Shown here one piece after another: positions 50,947 through 59,494 of a DNA stretch of 64,000 nucleotides (positions are counted from its first letter, which is position 1; every line of letters starts with the position of its first letter). The notes under the pieces are model-generated. The model was not told where the DNA came from. It saw only the letters and a program-made list of their open reading frames with translations, and ran no database searches. Both the position numbers and the translations under genes were made by a program. Origin of the DNA: Streptomyces sp. AC550_RSS872 (GTDB taxonomy: Bacteria > Actinomycetota > Actinomycetes > Streptomycetales > Streptomycetaceae). The stretch is taken from assembly GCF_019049285.1 (NCBI RefSeq), contig NZ_JAGMUL010000039.1:1-64000 (forward strand), read 5' to 3'.

Positions 50947-50974
50947 CGCGTACGCGCGCGTGAGGCTTGATCGA

Positions 50975-51003
50975 GGGCGGTCCCGGATGAACCGGGGCCG
51001 CCC
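50975..51003 (+). terminator. Hairpin after guaB
   Basis: GGGCGGTCCCGG (50975-50986) pairs with CCGGGGCCGCCC (50992-51003), one G-U wobble, 5-base loop. It may reduce read-through into the paralogue, which starts 60 bases later. Confidence 0.7.
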
Positions 51004-51062
51004 CTGTCGTGCCCGTCGGCGATACTGGAAGACGCTGAACGCATCAGGGAAAGGCCACAGAC

Positions 51063-52187
51063 GTGACTGAGATCGAGATCGGGCGCGGCAAGCGCGGCCG
51101 CCGGGCGTACGCCTTCGACGACATCGCCGTCGTCCCCAGCCGCCGTACGCGGGACCCGAAGGAGGTCTCGATCGCCTGGCAGATCGACGCCTACCGCTTC
51201 GAGCTGCCCTTCCTGGCCGCCCCCATGGACTCGGTCGTCTCCCCGGCCTCCGCGATCCGCATCGGCGAGCTCGGCGGCCTCGGCGTGCTGAACCTCGAAG
51301 GCCTGTGGACGCGGTACGAGGACCCGCAGCCGCTTCTCGACGAGATCGCGGAGCTGCCCACGGAGGCCGCCACCCGCCGCCTCCAGGAGATCTACGCCGC
51401 TCCCATCAAGGAGGAGCTGATCGGGCAGCGCATCAAGGAGGTGCGCGACTCGGGCGTGGTCACGGCCGCCGCGCTCTCCCCGCAGCGCACGGCCCAGTTC
51501 TCCAAGGCGGTCGTCGACGCCGGTGTGGACATCTTCGTCATCCGCGGGACGACGGTTTCGGCGGAGCACGTCTCGGGTGCGCACGAGCCGCTGAACCTGA
51601 AGCAGTTCATCTACGAGCTCGACGTCCCGGTGATCGTCGGCGGCTGTGCCACGTACACAGCGGCCCTGCACCTGATGCGGACGGGTGCCGCGGGCGTACT
51701 CGTGGGCTTCGGCGGCGGCGCCGCGCACACCACGCGCAACGTCCTCGGCATTCGCGTCCCGATGGCCACGGCGGTCGCGGACGTGGCGGCGGCCCGCCGT
51801 GACTACATGGACGAGTCCGGCGGCCGGTACGTCCACGTGATCGCGGACGGTGGCGTGGGCTGGTCCGGTGACCTGCCGAAGGCGATCGCCTGCGGGGCGG
51901 ACGCCGTCATGATGGGCTCGCCGCTCGCGCGTGCCACGGACGCTCCGGGCAAGGGGTACCACTGGGGCATGGAGGCCGTGAACGAGGAGCTGCCGCGCGG
52001 CAAGAAGGTGCACCTGGGCACGGTCGGCACGATCGAGGAGGTGCTGGCGGGGCCGTCGCACACTCCCGACGGTTCGATGAACTTCTTCGGTGCGCTGCGG
52101 CGGGCGATGGCCACGACCGGGTACAGCGAGCTGAAGGAGTTCCAGCGGGTCGAGGTGACGGTGGCGGACTCGCAGCACCAGCGGTAG
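51063..52187 (+). CDS. GuaB3 family IMP dehydrogenase-related protein
   Basis: A 374-residue IMPDH homologue without CBS domains. It opens TEIEIGRGKRGRRAYAFDDI and keeps the barrel (PFLAAPMDSVVSPASA, IVGGCATYTAALHLMRTGAAG, YVHVIADGGVGWSGDLPKAI). The loop that holds the catalytic cysteine in IMPDH (GSICTTR) reads GGGAAHTTR here, with His222 in the cysteine position, so classical IMPDH chemistry is unlikely. Start GTG at 51063. It follows guaB by 116 bases on the same strand. The biological role of actinobacterial GuaB3 is uncertain. Confidence 0.92.
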   Translation: MTEIEIGRGKRGRRAYAFDDIAVVPSRRTRDPKEVSIAWQIDAYRFELPFLAAPMDSVVSPASAIRIGELGGLGVLNLEGLWTRYEDPQPLLDEIAELPTEAATRRLQEIYAAPIKEELIGQRIKEVRDSGVVTAAALSPQRTAQFSKAVVDAGVDIFVIRGTTVSAEHVSGAHEPLNLKQFIYELDVPVIVGGCATYTAALHLMRTGAAGVLVGFGGGAAHTTRNVLGIRVPMATAVADVAAARRDYMDESGGRYVHVIADGGVGWSGDLPKAIACGADAVMMGSPLARATDAPGKGYHWGMEAVNEELPRGKKVHLGTVGTIEEVLAGPSHTPDGSMNFFGALRRAMATTGYSELKEFQRVEVTVADSQHQR

Positions 52188-52216
52188 CCGGTACGGCTAC
52201 GGCCGATACGTCAGGG

Positions 52217-52254
52217 AAGGGCCGGTCACTCCGGGTGGGGTGACCGGCCCTTTT
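52217..52254 (+). terminator. Intrinsic terminator after the guaB3-type gene
   Basis: A perfect 13-base stem (52217-52229 with 52240-52252), 10-base loop, and TTTT at 52251-52254. Confidence 0.9.
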
Positions 52255-52606
52255 GCGTGCCCAACGGCGGCTGCACGGGAGCGCGTTGTGCTGGTGGGGG
52301 CGCGCGGTTGCGTTTGGGGCGAATGTGGGCTGAACGGGCGTAGGGAGTCGGTGGTGTCCGTGATCGGCGACCCAAGCTCTCTGGGGCGCAGTGCCCGCTG
52401 CGGTGGGCTCCGTCTCTTGGGCGGTACCGGATCGCCCGCCTGGCGGCAGAGCGATGAGCGGCCGCCCCCACAAGAGCTAGGGGCGGACACTCATTACCAG
52501 CTGGAGCCCGCCGCCGGGCCGACAGGCTCCGAGTCCGTACGCTACCGACGCCAGGGAATGGCGCGCCACCAGCCTCAGAAGCACAACCACCCACACGCGC
52601 CCCCCG
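52255..52606. other. Gene-free stretch
   Basis: A plus-strand frame is open across part of this 352-base stretch but its translation has no recognisable domain, no binding site and codon use unlike real genes here. Nothing functional was seen between the terminator and the end of the sugar dehydrogenase gene. Confidence 0.5.
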
Positions 52607-53815
52607 TCACAACCGATGCGCCGCCCCCGTAGGCGTAGCCCCCCGCGTGTCCAGCAGCAGCTGTGCCTTCACCGACAGCCCCTGGAGGTCGTACCGCCGG
52701 TGCTGCTGGAGCAGGATCGTCAGGTCGGCGTCGGCGGCGGCCTCGTACAGGGAGTCCGCGCGGGGGACCGGGCGGTCCAGGACGTTCCAGGACGGGATGT
52801 GCGGGTCGTGGTAGCTGAGGGAGGCGCCGAGCCGCATCAGGCGGACCGCGACCTCCTCGGCAGGCGTGGACTGCTGGTCGGCGAGGTCGGGCTTGTAGGT
52901 GACGCCGAGGAGGAGGATGCGGGCGCCGCGTGCGGACTTGCCGTGTTCGTTGAGGAGGGCGGCGGCGCGCTGGACGACGTACTGGGGCATCTGGTCGTTG
53001 ACCTGCTGGGCCAGTTCGACCATGCGCAGGGTGCGGCCCGCGTGGGCGGTGAGGTCCTGGGGGACGGCGTGGCCGCCGACGCCGGGGCCGGGGCGGAAGG
53101 ACTGGAAGCCGAAGGGCTTGGTCTCCGCGCAGCGGATGACGTCCCACAGGTCGACGCCCAAGTCGTGGCAGAGGACGGCCATTTCGTTGACGAGGGCGAT
53201 GTTGACGTGCCGGAAGTTGGTCTCCAGGACCTGCACGGTCTCCGCCTCGCGCGGGCCACGCGCGCGTACCACCTTGTCGGTGAGGCGGCCGTAGAAGGCG
53301 GCGGCCGACTCGGTGCAGGCGGATGTGAGGCCGCCGATCACCTTGGGAGTGTTGGTGGGCGTGAAGTCGCGGTTGCCGGGGTCGATGCGGCTGGGGGAGT
53401 AGGCCAGGTGGAAGTCGCGGCCGGCGCGCATCCCCGAGCCCTCTTCGAGGAGGGGGCGCAGGAGGTTCTCGGTGGTGCCCGGCGGAACGGGCGACTCCAG
53501 GATGACGGTGGTGTGCGGGCGCAGCCGTGCGGCCAGAGTGCGGGCGGCCGCCTCCACCTGGCTCAGGTCGAGTCCGCCGCCCTCGCCGCGCGGGGTCGGC
53601 GCGCAGATGACTGCGGTGCGTACCCGGCCCAGCTCGGCGGGACTGGTGGCGTGCCGGAAGCCCCCCGAGAGCATCCGGCGCAGTTCCGCGGGGCTGAGGG
53701 AGGCGGCCTCGGGCCCGGTCCGGTAACCGAGCGTGGCGATGCCGGCCGCGACAGCGGCCTTGGCCAGCGGCAGGCCGTACGGGCCGAGTCCGATGACGGC
53801 GAGATCTGCGGGCAT
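52607..53815 (-). CDS. Nucleotide-sugar dehydrogenase homologue lacking the catalytic cysteine
   Basis: A 402-residue member of the UDP-glucose / UDP-N-acetyl-mannosamine 6-dehydrogenase family, which normally oxidises a sugar C6 alcohol to a uronic acid in two NAD-dependent steps. The NAD-binding N-terminus is LAVIGLGPYGLPLAKAAVAAG. The middle domain keeps LETNFRHVNIALVNEMAVLC. The active-site segment is GPGVGGHAVPQDLT where active enzymes have GGHCxPxD, so the nucleophile is Ala250 (codon 53066-53068). The C-terminal domain has LGVTYKPDLADQQSTPAEEV. Start ATG 53815. It may be non-catalytic or bind sugar nucleotides for another purpose. The neighbours give no pathway clue. Confidence 0.88.
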   Translation of the reverse strand: MPADLAVIGLGPYGLPLAKAAVAAGIATLGYRTGPEAASLSPAELRRMLSGGFRHATSPAELGRVRTAVICAPTPRGEGGGLDLSQVEAAARTLAARLRPHTTVILESPVPPGTTENLLRPLLEEGSGMRAGRDFHLAYSPSRIDPGNRDFTPTNTPKVIGGLTSACTESAAAFYGRLTDKVVRARGPREAETVQVLETNFRHVNIALVNEMAVLCHDLGVDLWDVIRCAETKPFGFQSFRPGPGVGGHAVPQDLTAHAGRTLRMVELAQQVNDQMPQYVVQRAAALLNEHGKSARGARILLLGVTYKPDLADQQSTPAEEVAVRLMRLGASLSYHDPHIPSWNVLDRPVPRADSLYEAAADADLTILLQQHRRYDLQGLSVKAQLLLDTRGATPTGAAHRL

Positions 53816-53902
53816 GGCGTGGGCCGTCCTTCCCAGTAACCGAAGTGGAGCAGGTGCGCAAGCCCTGTGGACAGATCGAGGGAGCGCAATGTCAGACTAG
53901 GA

Positions 53903-53921
53903 GTAAATATGACCGATTTAC
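53903..53921. promoter_or_regulatory. Small inverted repeat upstream of the sugar dehydrogenase and glpD
   Basis: GTAAAT (53903-53908) and ATTTAC (53916-53921) flank 7 bases. AT-rich symmetry in the divergent 263-base gap is a candidate operator for either gene. Confidence 0.35.
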
Positions 53922-54078
53922 GGCATTGAATGATCGCGTTTCCGTGAGTGTTGTCCACAGGCTGGGGGCGCGTGGTGGCTGAACTCGGGCAACCCGGTCA
54001 GAATTTTGGGCAGGGGTGGTACGAAGCGGGCTTCGCCCGACGGGTGCGGCCTACGCGACCGATGAGCGGGAGGCAGCG

Positions 54079-55785
54079 GTGAGGACAGCGACACTGGGGC
54101 CGGCGGAGCGCGCCGAGTCACTGGCAGCAATGGCCGAGCGCGAGCTGGACCTACTGGTCGTGGGCGCCGGCGTGGTGGGCGCGGGCACCGCCCTCGACGC
54201 GGCGACCCGCGGACTGTCCACCGGCCTGGTCGAGGCCCGTGACTGGGCGTCGGGCACCTCCAGCAGGTCCAGCAAACTCATCCACGGCGGCCTGCGCTAT
54301 CTGGAGATGCTCGACTTCGCCCTCGTACGCGAGGCGTTGAAGGAACGCGGGCTGCTGGTGTCGCGGCTGGCCCCGCATCTGGTGAAACCGGTGCCCTTCC
54401 TCTACCCGCTCCAGTACAAGGGCTGGGAGCGCCTGTACGCCGGTTCGGGCGTCCTGCTCTACGACGTCATGTCAATGGCCCGCAGCCACGGTCGCGGGAT
54501 GCCCCTGCACCGCCACCTGAGCCGCCGTCACGCCCTGCGCATCGCCCCCGCGCTGAAGAAGGACGCCCTCGTCGGCGCGCTTCAGTACTACGACGCCCAG
54601 ATGGACGACGCCCGCTATGTGGCCACCCTCGTGCGCACGGCGGCCGCCTACGGCGCGAAAGTCGCCAACCGCGCGCGCGTGACCGGGTTTCTGCGCGAGG
54701 GCGAACGTGTCGTCGGGGCCCGGGTGCAGGACGTCGAGGCGGGCGGGGAGTACGAGATCCGCGCCAAGCAGATCGTCAACGCGACCGGTGTGTGGACCGA
54801 CGACACCCAGTCGATGGTGGGGGAGCGGGGGCAGTTCCACGTGCGCGCCTCCAAGGGCATCCACCTGGTCGTACCCAAGGACCGCATCCACTCCACGACA
54901 GGGCTGATCCTGCGCACCGAGAAGTCCGTCCTGTTCGTCATCCCCTGGGGCCGGCACTGGATCGTCGGCACCACCGACACCGACTGGGACCTCGACAAGG
55001 CCCACCCGGCCGCGTCCAGCGCGGACATCGACTACCTGCTGGAACACGTGAACTCGGTGCTCGCGGTGCCGCTGACCCGCGACGACGTGGAGGGCGTGTA
55101 CGCGGGCCTGCGGCCGCTGCTCGCCGGCGAGTCGGACGCCACCAGCAAGCTCTCGCGCGAGCACACCGTGGCGCACCCCGTGCCCGGGCTCGTCGTCGTG
55201 GCGGGCGGCAAGTACACGACGTACCGGGTGATGGCCAAGGACGCGGTGGACGCGGCGGTGCACGGGCTCGACATGCGGGTCGCCGAGTGCGTTACCGAGG
55301 ACATTCCGCTGGTGGGCGCGGAGGGGTACCGGGCGCTGTGGAACGCGCGTGCGCGGATCGCGGCACGGACGGGCATTCATGTGGTCCGGGTGGAGCACCT
55401 GTTGAACCGGTACGGCTCGCTGGCGGAGGAGCTGCTCGAACTCATCGCCGCCGACCCCACCCTGGGCGAGCCCCTGCAGTCCGCCGACGACTATCTGCGC
55501 GCCGAGGTCGTCTACGCCGCCTCGCACGAGGGCGCGCGGCATCTGGACGACGTCCTGACGCGGCGTACGCGCATCTCCATCGAGACGTTCGACCGGGGGA
55601 CGCGGTGCGCCCGTGAGGCGGCCGAGCTGATGGCGCCGGTGCTGGGCTGGGACAAGGACCACATCGAGCGCGAGATCCAGCACTACGAGAAGCGGGTGGA
55701 GGCCGAGCGGGAGTCGCAGCGGCAGCCGGACGATCTGACGGCGGACGCGGCGCGGTTGGGGGCGCCGGACATCGTGCCGCTGTAG
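54079..55785 (+). CDS. glpD: Glycerol-3-phosphate dehydrogenase, FAD-dependent
   Basis: A 568-residue flavoenzyme that oxidises glycerol-3-phosphate to dihydroxyacetone phosphate at the membrane. The FAD-binding N-terminus LDLLVVGAGVVGAGTALDAA lies near residues 22-42. Then come SSRSSKLIHGGLRYLE, IVNATGVWTDDTQ, GIHLVVPKD and a C-terminal DAO_C domain with GTRCAREAAELMAPVLGWD. GTG at 54079 is chosen because a GGGAGG site lies 5-6 bases upstream; earlier in-frame codons are not family-like. It is convergent with the serine hydrolase gene and divergent from the sugar dehydrogenase. No glycerol kinase or facilitator gene is linked. Confidence 0.95.
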   Translation: MRTATLGPAERAESLAAMAERELDLLVVGAGVVGAGTALDAATRGLSTGLVEARDWASGTSSRSSKLIHGGLRYLEMLDFALVREALKERGLLVSRLAPHLVKPVPFLYPLQYKGWERLYAGSGVLLYDVMSMARSHGRGMPLHRHLSRRHALRIAPALKKDALVGALQYYDAQMDDARYVATLVRTAAAYGAKVANRARVTGFLREGERVVGARVQDVEAGGEYEIRAKQIVNATGVWTDDTQSMVGERGQFHVRASKGIHLVVPKDRIHSTTGLILRTEKSVLFVIPWGRHWIVGTTDTDWDLDKAHPAASSADIDYLLEHVNSVLAVPLTRDDVEGVYAGLRPLLAGESDATSKLSREHTVAHPVPGLVVVAGGKYTTYRVMAKDAVDAAVHGLDMRVAECVTEDIPLVGAEGYRALWNARARIAARTGIHVVRVEHLLNRYGSLAEELLELIAADPTLGEPLQSADDYLRAEVVYAASHEGARHLDDVLTRRTRISIETFDRGTRCAREAAELMAPVLGWDKDHIEREIQHYEKRVEAERESQRQPDDLTADAARLGAPDIVPL

Positions 55786-55865
55786 GGCATGCCAACTGCC
55801 CGGACACGGGAACGTCACTCGAACGGATGACGGAAGGCGGGATCTCCGCTCGAACCCCGACCGTT

Positions 55866-56975
55866 CTACCTGGTGCGAGGGCAGAACTCGGCGGCGAGCA
55901 GCCGGGGTTCGAGACCGGGATCCGCTATCGCCGTCGTGTTCACCCGGAAGGTCAGTACACGACGACCGCCGACGGTGGCCGCGGAGCGCACGTAGCTGCC
56001 GGAGATGCGCCCGTTGTGCCCCCAGACGACGGTGCCGCAGGGCAGTTTCACGGGAAAGAGTCCCATGCCGTACGAGCCATGTGCGGCACGGGTGTCGAGC
56101 ATCTCGCGCAGCCAGCGCGGGGGCAGCAGGCGGCCGCCGAGCAGCGCGGCGTAGAAGCGGTCGAGGTCGGCGAGCGTGGTCACCAGCTCGCCCGAGGCGC
56201 CGGCCACCCGCGGGTCGAGTTCGGTGACATCGGTCCCGTCGGTGGCGTAGGCGTGGCCGTGCGGAGAGGGCAGGGAGGTGCGCGAGCCAGGGAAGGAAGT
56301 GCCGGTCAGACCCAGCGGAGCGATGACGCGGCGCTCGGTCTCGGCGGCGTAGGAGCGGCCGGTGACCTGCTCGATGACCAGGCCGAGCAGGACGTAGTTG
56401 GTGTTCGAGTAGGAGAAGGTGCCGGGTTCGGCAGGGGGGTGGGTGAGCGCGATGCGCACGGCCTGAAGCGGTGTGAGGGGGACGGCGCCCCCGGTCGCGG
56501 CGGTGAAGTCGTACAGGCCGCTGGTGTGGGTCAGCAGGGAACGAAGGGTCAGCGCGCGCCCGTCGTTGCCCGCCCCGCGCACCAGGCCCGGCAGGTACCG
56601 CTCCACCGGGTCGGAGAGCGACAGCCGTCCCTCGGCGGCCAGTTGCAGGACGACCGTCGCGATGAAGGTCTTGGTGATGCTGCCGGCCCGGAAGTGGTCG
56701 GCGCGGGCGATGCCCTGGCCGGCCCCGGCGTAATGGGTACCGGTCGCCTCGCGGGCCAGCAGGGCCGCGGCGGGGGCCTTGCCCCGGGTGAGCAGCCGCG
56801 GCAGCAGGGAGTCCGTGGCCCGTGCCGTGGAGGACGACGAGGCGAGGCGTGCCGAGGAGGAGGTGGGGGACAGACCGAGAAGTGCCGGGGCCACCAGGGC
56901 GATGAGCGCCAGGGCCACGGGGAGGGCCACCAGTGTCCGCGGTGCGCGGAGCAGGGGCATCGCCGGTCGTGCCAT
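55866..56975 (-). CDS. Secreted serine hydrolase of the beta-lactamase / D-Ala-D-Ala carboxypeptidase fold
   Basis: A 369-residue class C-type serine hydrolase. The signal or anchor segment is residues 14-35 (LVALPVALALIALVAPALLG), followed by a Ser/Ala-rich stretch. Ser99-x-x-Lys102 in AGSITKTF is the catalytic tetrad, and YSN at 189-191 is the second motif. GHNGRISGS near residue 330 replaces KTG as the third (HxG form, common in this family). It may act on peptidoglycan stem peptides or esters. ATG at 56975. It is convergent with glpD and divergent from the kinase cluster, with 195 bases between starts. Confidence 0.88.
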   Translation of the reverse strand: MARPAMPLLRAPRTLVALPVALALIALVAPALLGLSPTSSSARLASSSSTARATDSLLPRLLTRGKAPAAALLAREATGTHYAGAGQGIARADHFRAGSITKTFIATVVLQLAAEGRLSLSDPVERYLPGLVRGAGNDGRALTLRSLLTHTSGLYDFTAATGGAVPLTPLQAVRIALTHPPAEPGTFSYSNTNYVLLGLVIEQVTGRSYAAETERRVIAPLGLTGTSFPGSRTSLPSPHGHAYATDGTDVTELDPRVAGASGELVTTLADLDRFYAALLGGRLLPPRWLREMLDTRAAHGSYGMGLFPVKLPCGTVVWGHNGRISGSYVRSAATVGGRRVLTFRVNTTAIADPGLEPRLLAAEFCPRTR

Positions 56976-57170
56976 GTGGGTTCCTTCCCTTGTCGCGGCT
57001 CATCATGCCGGTCAAGCGGAACGCACGATTCACCGGGCCTCGGGCGCGCTGTGCGCTCAAGGCTCGGGCCGCGCGGTCGGGTGGCGGGACCAGGGGCACC
57101 CTGGGCGTCGGGCACTTGTCGGGTGAGAGACAATGGAGGCTCTGTCAGGGCGGGTTGTATGAGGGGACTC

Positions 57171-59309
57171 ATGTCGGAGGCGGAGCGGGCGGGGACATCT
57201 CGTCAGGACACTCGGCAGGACGACCGCGAGCGTCTCCTCGCGGGGCGGTACCGGCTGGGCGGAGTGCTCGGCCGGGGCGGCATGGGCACGGTGTGGCGTG
57301 CCGTCGACGAGACGCTCGGGCGGACCGTCGCCGTCAAGGAGCTGCGGTTCCCGTCGAACATCGACGAGGAGGAGAAGCGGCGGCTGATCACGCGCACCCT
57401 GCGTGAGGCCAAGGCGATTGCGCGGATCCGCAACAACAGCGCTGTGACCGTGTTCGACGTGGTCGACGAGGACGACCGGCCGTGGATCGTGATGGAGCTC
57501 GTCGAGGGCAAGTCGCTCGCCGAGGTCATCCGCGAGGACGGTCTCCTGGAGCCCAAGCGGGCGGCCGAGGTGGGCCTCGCCGTGCTCGACGTGCTGCGGT
57601 CCGCGCACCGTGAGGGCATCCTGCACCGTGATGTGAAGCCGTCGAACGTCCTGCTGGAGTCCGACACCGACCGGGTCGTGCTCACCGACTTCGGCATCGC
57701 CCAGGTCGAGGGCGACCCCTCCATCACCTCGACCGGCATGCTCGTCGGCGCGCCCTCCTACATCTCCCCGGAGCGGGCCCGCGGTCACAAGCCGGGCCCC
57801 GCGGCCGACCTGTGGTCGCTGGGCGGGCTGTTGTACGCGTCGGTCGAGGGGACGCCGCCGTACGACAAGGGTTCCGCCATCGCGACGCTCACGGCGGTGA
57901 TGACCGAGCCGCTGGAGGAGCCGAAGAACGCGGGACCGCTGAAGGACGTCATCTACGGTCTGCTCACCAAGGACCCCGAGAAGCGGCTCGACGACGCCGG
58001 TGCGCGGGCGATGCTCAACGCCGTCATCCATGCGCCCGCGCCCAAGGCCGAGCCGGAGCCGGCGGACGCGACGAAGGTCGTGCCGTTGCCGCCGCAGCCC
58101 GGTGCGCCCGAGCGCAAGGGCCGTTCGGGCGCCGGGTCCGGGAGCAAGCGGGGCGAGGAGGCCGGGGAGCGGTTGCGCGGGGCGCTGCGTTCCGTGCGGA
58201 AGGCCGCGGCGGGTGCGGGGGCGGCCGGTGCGGGCGCCACTCGTACCAAGTCCGGGAGTGAGACGGCTGTCTCGCAGTCCGGTGGGGCAACCACGGGAGT
58301 GGGCGGGGCCGGGGCGTCGTCGAAGGCCGGGGGTTCGGGTTCGGGCCCGGCTTCCGGGGCTGGGGCGGTGGGAGCCGCTGCCGGTTCGCATGCCGGGGCC
58401 GGGTCCGGGGCCGGCCCCGGTGCCGGCGGCAGCGTCGGCGACTCTTCCGGTGGCGGTGAGCGGGACGCGGAGTCGGCGAAGGGGCAGAGCGGGGGCCGCA
58501 GTTCCGGGTGGCCCGTGATGACGCCGCCGGATCTGCCGCCGCGGCCCGTGCCGAGGGCGCCGCTCACCGATGTGGTGCCGAAGCGGACCTTGGTGATCAT
58601 CGCGGTGGCCGTGGCGCTCGTCGTGCTCGGAGTGGTGCTGGCCCTCGTGTTCGGTGACGACGGCGGCTCGAAGTCATCGGCGAACGGCGGCGGGGACAAG
58701 GCTTCCGCCAAGGCGAGCGCCAGTGCCGGCACCAAGACGGACGAGAACGACGGCACTCGGGCGGACGGCGAGAAGTCCGCGTCCGCGACGACCGGGTCGG
58801 GGTCCGGGAAGACGCCGAGCGCCGAGGCGAGCGCGACCGGTGGGAGCGGTGCCGAGGCGGGGTCCGGGGGTGACAGCAAGGTCGCCTCGACCCACAAGGG
58901 GGGCCAGGGGTACTCGATCGGGCTGCCCGAGGGGTGGAAGTTCCAGTCCTCGGCGTCGGCGGGCGACCGGTTCACCGGGCCCGACGGGCAGAAGCTCCTC
59001 GTCGCCTGGACCTCCACGCCGAAGGGCGACCCGGTGACGGACTGGAAGAACCAGGAACAGGGCATGGTCCGCTCGCAGTACAAGCGCATCCGCATAGAGG
59101 AGGTGAACTACCGCGACTGGAACACGGCCGACTGGGAGTTCACCTATGTCGAGGGCGGGACGAAGTACCGCACGATCGACCGTGGGTTCGTGGTGAACGA
59201 CCATCTCGGACATGCGCTGATGTACACGGCGAAAGCTTCGAATTGGGACAGTGGGCTGCGCAAGGACACGTGGAAGACGCTGACGGAATCGTTCAAGCCG
59301 AAGTCGTGA
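57171..59309 (+). CDS. Membrane Ser/Thr protein kinase 1
   Basis: About 712 residues. Kinase domain residues 20-285: glycine loop GRGGMGTVWRAVDE, VAIK-equivalent VAVKELRF, catalytic HRDVKPSN, LTDFGIAQVEG, and SPERARGH. All key residues are present. A Pro/Gly/Ser-rich juxtamembrane region (about 300-460) leads to one membrane helix near 475-495 (TLVIIAVAVALVVLGVVLALVFG). The external part (500-712) is Ser/Lys/Gly-rich, ending in a domain with YSIGLPEGWKF. That C-terminal domain recurs in the next two genes. ATG 57171 is preferred (GAGGGG 4 bases upstream). First of three tandem kinase-family genes. Confidence 0.92.
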   Translation: MSEAERAGTSRQDTRQDDRERLLAGRYRLGGVLGRGGMGTVWRAVDETLGRTVAVKELRFPSNIDEEEKRRLITRTLREAKAIARIRNNSAVTVFDVVDEDDRPWIVMELVEGKSLAEVIREDGLLEPKRAAEVGLAVLDVLRSAHREGILHRDVKPSNVLLESDTDRVVLTDFGIAQVEGDPSITSTGMLVGAPSYISPERARGHKPGPAADLWSLGGLLYASVEGTPPYDKGSAIATLTAVMTEPLEEPKNAGPLKDVIYGLLTKDPEKRLDDAGARAMLNAVIHAPAPKAEPEPADATKVVPLPPQPGAPERKGRSGAGSGSKRGEEAGERLRGALRSVRKAAAGAGAAGAGATRTKSGSETAVSQSGGATTGVGGAGASSKAGGSGSGPASGAGAVGAAAGSHAGAGSGAGPGAGGSVGDSSGGGERDAESAKGQSGGRSSGWPVMTPPDLPPRPVPRAPLTDVVPKRTLVIIAVAVALVVLGVVLALVFGDDGGSKSSANGGGDKASAKASASAGTKTDENDGTRADGEKSASATTGSGSGKTPSAEASATGGSGAEAGSGGDSKVASTHKGGQGYSIGLPEGWKFQSSASAGDRFTGPDGQKLLVAWTSTPKGDPVTDWKNQEQGMVRSQYKRIRIEEVNYRDWNTADWEFTYVEGGTKYRTIDRGFVVNDHLGHALMYTAKASNWDSGLRKDTWKTLTESFKPKS

Positions 59310-59494
59310 AGTGAGCGGAATTCGGTTTGGCCTCGCGACGGCCGGGATTGAGTCGTGAGATCCGGCAACCCCGCTTTGCGAGTTGCCTCCGGCACGTATC
59401 GTGAATGCTTGCGGACCGTACGCATTTGGTCGTGCGTCCGGAACGGGACGCAAGACGAACGGAATTGACCAACCGGGCGGCCGGGGGAGGCAAC

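Noticed and set aside
52240..52632. A 130-codon plus-strand open frame after the guaB3-type gene
   Set aside because: It begins inside the terminator stem, has no binding site, no domain and unbiased codon use.
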